From NCBI GenBank assembly GCA_041557595.1, contig JBFFGE010000017.1:1-41496 (forward strand): DNA of 41,496 bases, in the 5' to 3' direction. Position numbers and translations under genes: made by a program. Origin of the DNA: JAOTYV01 sp041557595 (GTDB lineage Bacteria > Pseudomonadota > Alphaproteobacteria > UBA8366). Under the pieces are notes generated by a model. The model was given only the letters and a program-made list of their open reading frames with translations, did no database searches and was not told where the DNA came from. Below, piece by piece: positions 39,078-41,496 of this stretch; within the stretch, counting starts at the first letter, position 1, and each line of letters begins with the position of its first letter.

Positions 39078-41351
39078 TCATTGGACGCATTCAGTGGCCG
39101 GAACGGCGCACGGCGGCGCCGCCATTTCGGCGGCTGCGCCATGCGACAGCCTGAAATAATGTTCAACATCAATTATTTCTGTGGCATTTCCGGCAATGAT
39201 CGTGCTGCCGGCAATGTCAGGCCGCTCCGATTCAAGCCCAATGCGCAGATCGTCCTCGACGATATCGACGATCCCGTCGACAACCAGCCCCATCCTGCGT
39301 CCGCCGTCCGACAGAACCAGCGTGTGGCGACGTTCGACCGTCGTCATTTCGACGGCCCGGCCAATCGCGACCACCGGCATCAAGCCGCCCCGGTATTGCA
39401 TCAAATGCCGGCCGTCGGCGTATTCGAGTTGGTCGATCGCGATTTCCTCGATCCCCGCGACATGAGATAGCGGCACCGCCTTTAGTCCCACCTCCCCGGC
39501 ACGAAAAACGAGAATCATCTCGCGATCGGCCGCTTCCGAAGCGGTCGAATCATCCGATACCATTGCCGTCGCGCCGATCGCCCGTATTTCATCGCGGCCG
39601 GATTGGACGTCGTCGACGGCAAGCGCACTCGGTTCCAGGATCGTGATGACATTGCCGTCGCCGAGAATCGTCGTGCCGGAAAAGACGCCGAGCGTCCGCA
39701 GGACCGGCACAACCGGCTTCACGACGATTTCCTCGGTGTCGAAGACGGTATCGACAATGATGCCGTAGCGCCGACCACCGGCTTGCGTCACCACGATATA
39801 TTGCGTCTCCGGATCGGCGGTCTCGTCCACGATATTGAGCACGGTGCGCAGCGACACCAGCGGCAACAATCGTCCCCGCAGCCGTAGCACCGGCGTATCG
39901 CGAATATATTCAACGGCATTCTCGTGCTTCGCACCGATCCGCACGACCTCGACCACGTTGATCTCGGGCAACGCGAATCGTTCGCCGCCGCAACCGGTTA
40001 TCAACGCCCGAATGATCGCCAGCGTTAGCGGAAGCATCATGCTGAAGGTGGTTCCTTCACCCGGTACCGCATGCAATTCGATCGTACCGCCGATCTTTTC
40101 GATATTGCTCCGCACCACACCCATGCCGACGCCGCGTCCTGACACGGCAGTCACATCGGCGGCGGTCGAGAAGCCGGCGTGGAAGATGAAGTGATGAATC
40201 TGACCATCGCTCATCTCGTTCAGCACGTCCTCGCGCACGAGCCCATTCGCCAGCGCCTTGCTTTTGATCCGTTGGGTATCGAGGCCCGCGCCATCGTCGC
40301 TGATTTCGATCGCGATTTGCCCCCCCTGGTGGCGCGCCTTGAGCGAAATCGTTCCGGTTTCGGGTTTCCCCAGGGCGCGGCGCGTCGACGGCGATTCCAG
40401 ACCGTGGTCGGCCGAGTTCCGTACCATATGCGTGAGCGGATCCCGGATAAGTTCCAGCATCTGGCGATCCAGCTCAGTCTCCTCGCCCTCCATCTTGAGG
40501 TCGATTGATTTGTTCAAATCGCGCGCCAGGTCGCGAACCAGACGAGGCAGCGGCGCCCACGCATCGCCCACCGGCTGCATGCGCGTCTTTATGACGTTTT
40601 CCTGCAATTCCGTGGTCACCTGCGACAGCCGCTGCAGGGTTTCTTCAAGATGCCCGTCCGGCCGGACCCGCTGCTCCTGCAGCAGCTGGTTGCGAGTCAA
40701 CACGAGGTCGGATGCAATCGTCATGAGGCTGTCGAGCAAGTCCACTTTGACGCGAACCGACGGACGGGCGGGCAGCAAGGGCGGCGGGACCACGGGGGAC
40801 GTCGCCTCGGGCCCGTCGACGGTGGCGGGCACGATCGGTTCATCGTGGATGGCCGGCGCCGGCTCGTCCGGCGTCGTCAGGGTTACTTTACCCGGCACCT
40901 CGAAATCGACAAAATCGGCAACCGTATGAAACGCCACTGGACACGATGGGTCTTCGGCCGCCGGACCATCGGTCGCCGCGACGCCAAGACCGTTGAGCCG
41001 GTCAATCAGATCCGTATCGTCGCCTTCCGGTTCCGTCTCCGTCTGTTCCAAGGCCGCCAGGATTTTCTTGATTCGATCCAGGGATTCCAAAACCAGGGAA
41101 ATGGTCACCGGCGCCGCCGGCAACCTACCGTCCCGGATCTCGCCCAGCGTGTTTTCAGCGGCATGCGCCACCCGTTCCAGGCGCGGCAAGGCCAGGAACC
41201 CGCAGGTTCCCTTGATCGTATGGACCGTTCGAAATATTTTCTTCAGGAGTTCCGGGTCGTCGGGAAACCGCTCAAGCCGGACGAGCTCTCCATCGAGCTG
41301 ATCCATGCCCTCGGCCGTTTCCGCCAAAAACTCCTGCAAAAGATCGTCCAA
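39078..41351 (-). CDS. cheA: Chemotaxis histidine kinase CheA with two CheW-like domains
   Basis: A 757-residue kinase. The Hpt domain (1-105) has the phospho-His at 44 (RTVHTIKGTCGFL). An acidic linker without a recognisable P2 domain follows (about 110-215), then dimerisation (VKVDLLDSLMTIASDLVLTR), the ATPase domain with N box HMVRNSADHGLE, G1 SDDGAGLD and G2 GRGVGMGVV, and a CheW-like regulatory domain (about 445-585). A second CheW-like domain (about 620-735) is fused at the C-terminus. The TTG at 41351 was chosen because GGGGAG lies six bases upstream and MDDLLQEFLAET is the normal CheA start; the ATG at 41411 would add 20 unrelated residues. No separate cheW follows. Confidence 0.92.
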   Translation of the reverse strand: MDDLLQEFLAETAEGMDQLDGELVRLERFPDDPELLKKIFRTVHTIKGTCGFLALPRLERVAHAAENTLGEIRDGRLPAAPVTISLVLESLDRIKKILAALEQTETEPEGDDTDLIDRLNGLGVAATDGPAAEDPSCPVAFHTVADFVDFEVPGKVTLTTPDEPAPAIHDEPIVPATVDGPEATSPVVPPPLLPARPSVRVKVDLLDSLMTIASDLVLTRNQLLQEQRVRPDGHLEETLQRLSQVTTELQENVIKTRMQPVGDAWAPLPRLVRDLARDLNKSIDLKMEGEETELDRQMLELIRDPLTHMVRNSADHGLESPSTRRALGKPETGTISLKARHQGGQIAIEISDDGAGLDTQRIKSKALANGLVREDVLNEMSDGQIHHFIFHAGFSTAADVTAVSGRGVGMGVVRSNIEKIGGTIELHAVPGEGTTFSMMLPLTLAIIRALITGCGGERFALPEINVVEVVRIGAKHENAVEYIRDTPVLRLRGRLLPLVSLRTVLNIVDETADPETQYIVVTQAGGRRYGIIVDTVFDTEEIVVKPVVPVLRTLGVFSGTTILGDGNVITILEPSALAVDDVQSGRDEIRAIGATAMVSDDSTASEAADREMILVFRAGEVGLKAVPLSHVAGIEEIAIDQLEYADGRHLMQYRGGLMPVVAIGRAVEMTTVERRHTLVLSDGGRRMGLVVDGIVDIVEDDLRIGLESERPDIAGSTIIAGNATEIIDVEHYFRLSHGAAAEMAAPPCAVPATECVQ

Positions 41352-41496
41352 GACGTGCTCCCCACGGACACAAGGCCACAGGACATCCCCGTGCCCGCCA
41401 CTGTCGCGCACGTCATAATTGCTGAAAAAGCTTTAAAGATGAAGATAAAAACAGTTGTCTTTGACAAAGGTGGATACAAATATCATGGAAGGGTTA
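41352..41496. other. Upstream region of cheA, right edge of window
   Basis: This 145-base stretch is AT-rich in its last 90 bases and probably holds the cheA promoter, but no site could be assigned. Small open frames here look like shadows. Confidence 0.4.

Overview
The window is a dense flagellar and chemotaxis region from an alphaproteobacterium, most likely a member of Rhodospirillales or a close relative. Reasons: fliX, flbD, sciP and ctrA all occur here; dksA sits beside flgH and fliX; ctrA is divergent from fliI-fliJ; the DksA has the cysteine-poor alphaproteobacterial form; and CtrA-type boxes and GANTC methylation sites lie in intergenic DNA. No rRNA, tRNA, CRISPR array or recognisable transposase was seen.

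Layout. 1-5579 (minus strand): fliL-fliM-DUF6468-like-motE, then a CheY-like gene with its own CtrA box, then two tandem MotB-like genes and the start of a secreted protein that runs off the left edge. 5980-9291 (plus): flgF-flgG-flgA-flgH. 9477-10481 (minus): fliX and dksA. 10737-13400 (plus): flgI-flgJ(N)-flgN and the first half of flgK. 13400-16317: non-flagellar genes (MFS transporter, frameshifted phytanoyl-CoA-dioxygenase-like gene, SAM methyltransferase) where the rest of flgK and flgL would be expected. 16825-20897 (plus): flaG-like, fliK, flgD, flgE. 21122-21442: sciP. 21830-33767 (plus): fliF-fliG-fliH-fliN-motA-flbD-flhA-flhF-flhG-FliK-like-unknown. 35579-33775 (minus): fliI-fliJ. 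35757-36479: ctrA. 41351-36642 (minus): cheA-cheY-cheB-cheR.

The genes form one regulatory hierarchy. CtrA and its inhibitor SciP would set timing. The sigma-54 activator FlbD and its partner FliX are both encoded here. A repeated palindrome, CGGCAA-N3-TTGCC(C/G), lies upstream of sigma-54-type (GG-N10-GC) promoters for flgF, flgI, the flaG-like gene and fliK, and also upstream of fliF, which has no obvious sigma-54 promoter. In three of these an IHF-like sequence lies between operator and promoter. These are read by eye and are predictions of the FlbD regulon.

The most unusual points are the broken flgK with missing flgL, an aspartate-free MotB paralogue, the FlbD-like operator set, and a small family of palindromic elements with a GANTC site at their centre that overlap or abut stop codons. 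Missing from the window: flagellin, flgL, flgB/C, fliE, fliP/Q/R, flhB and a separate cheW.
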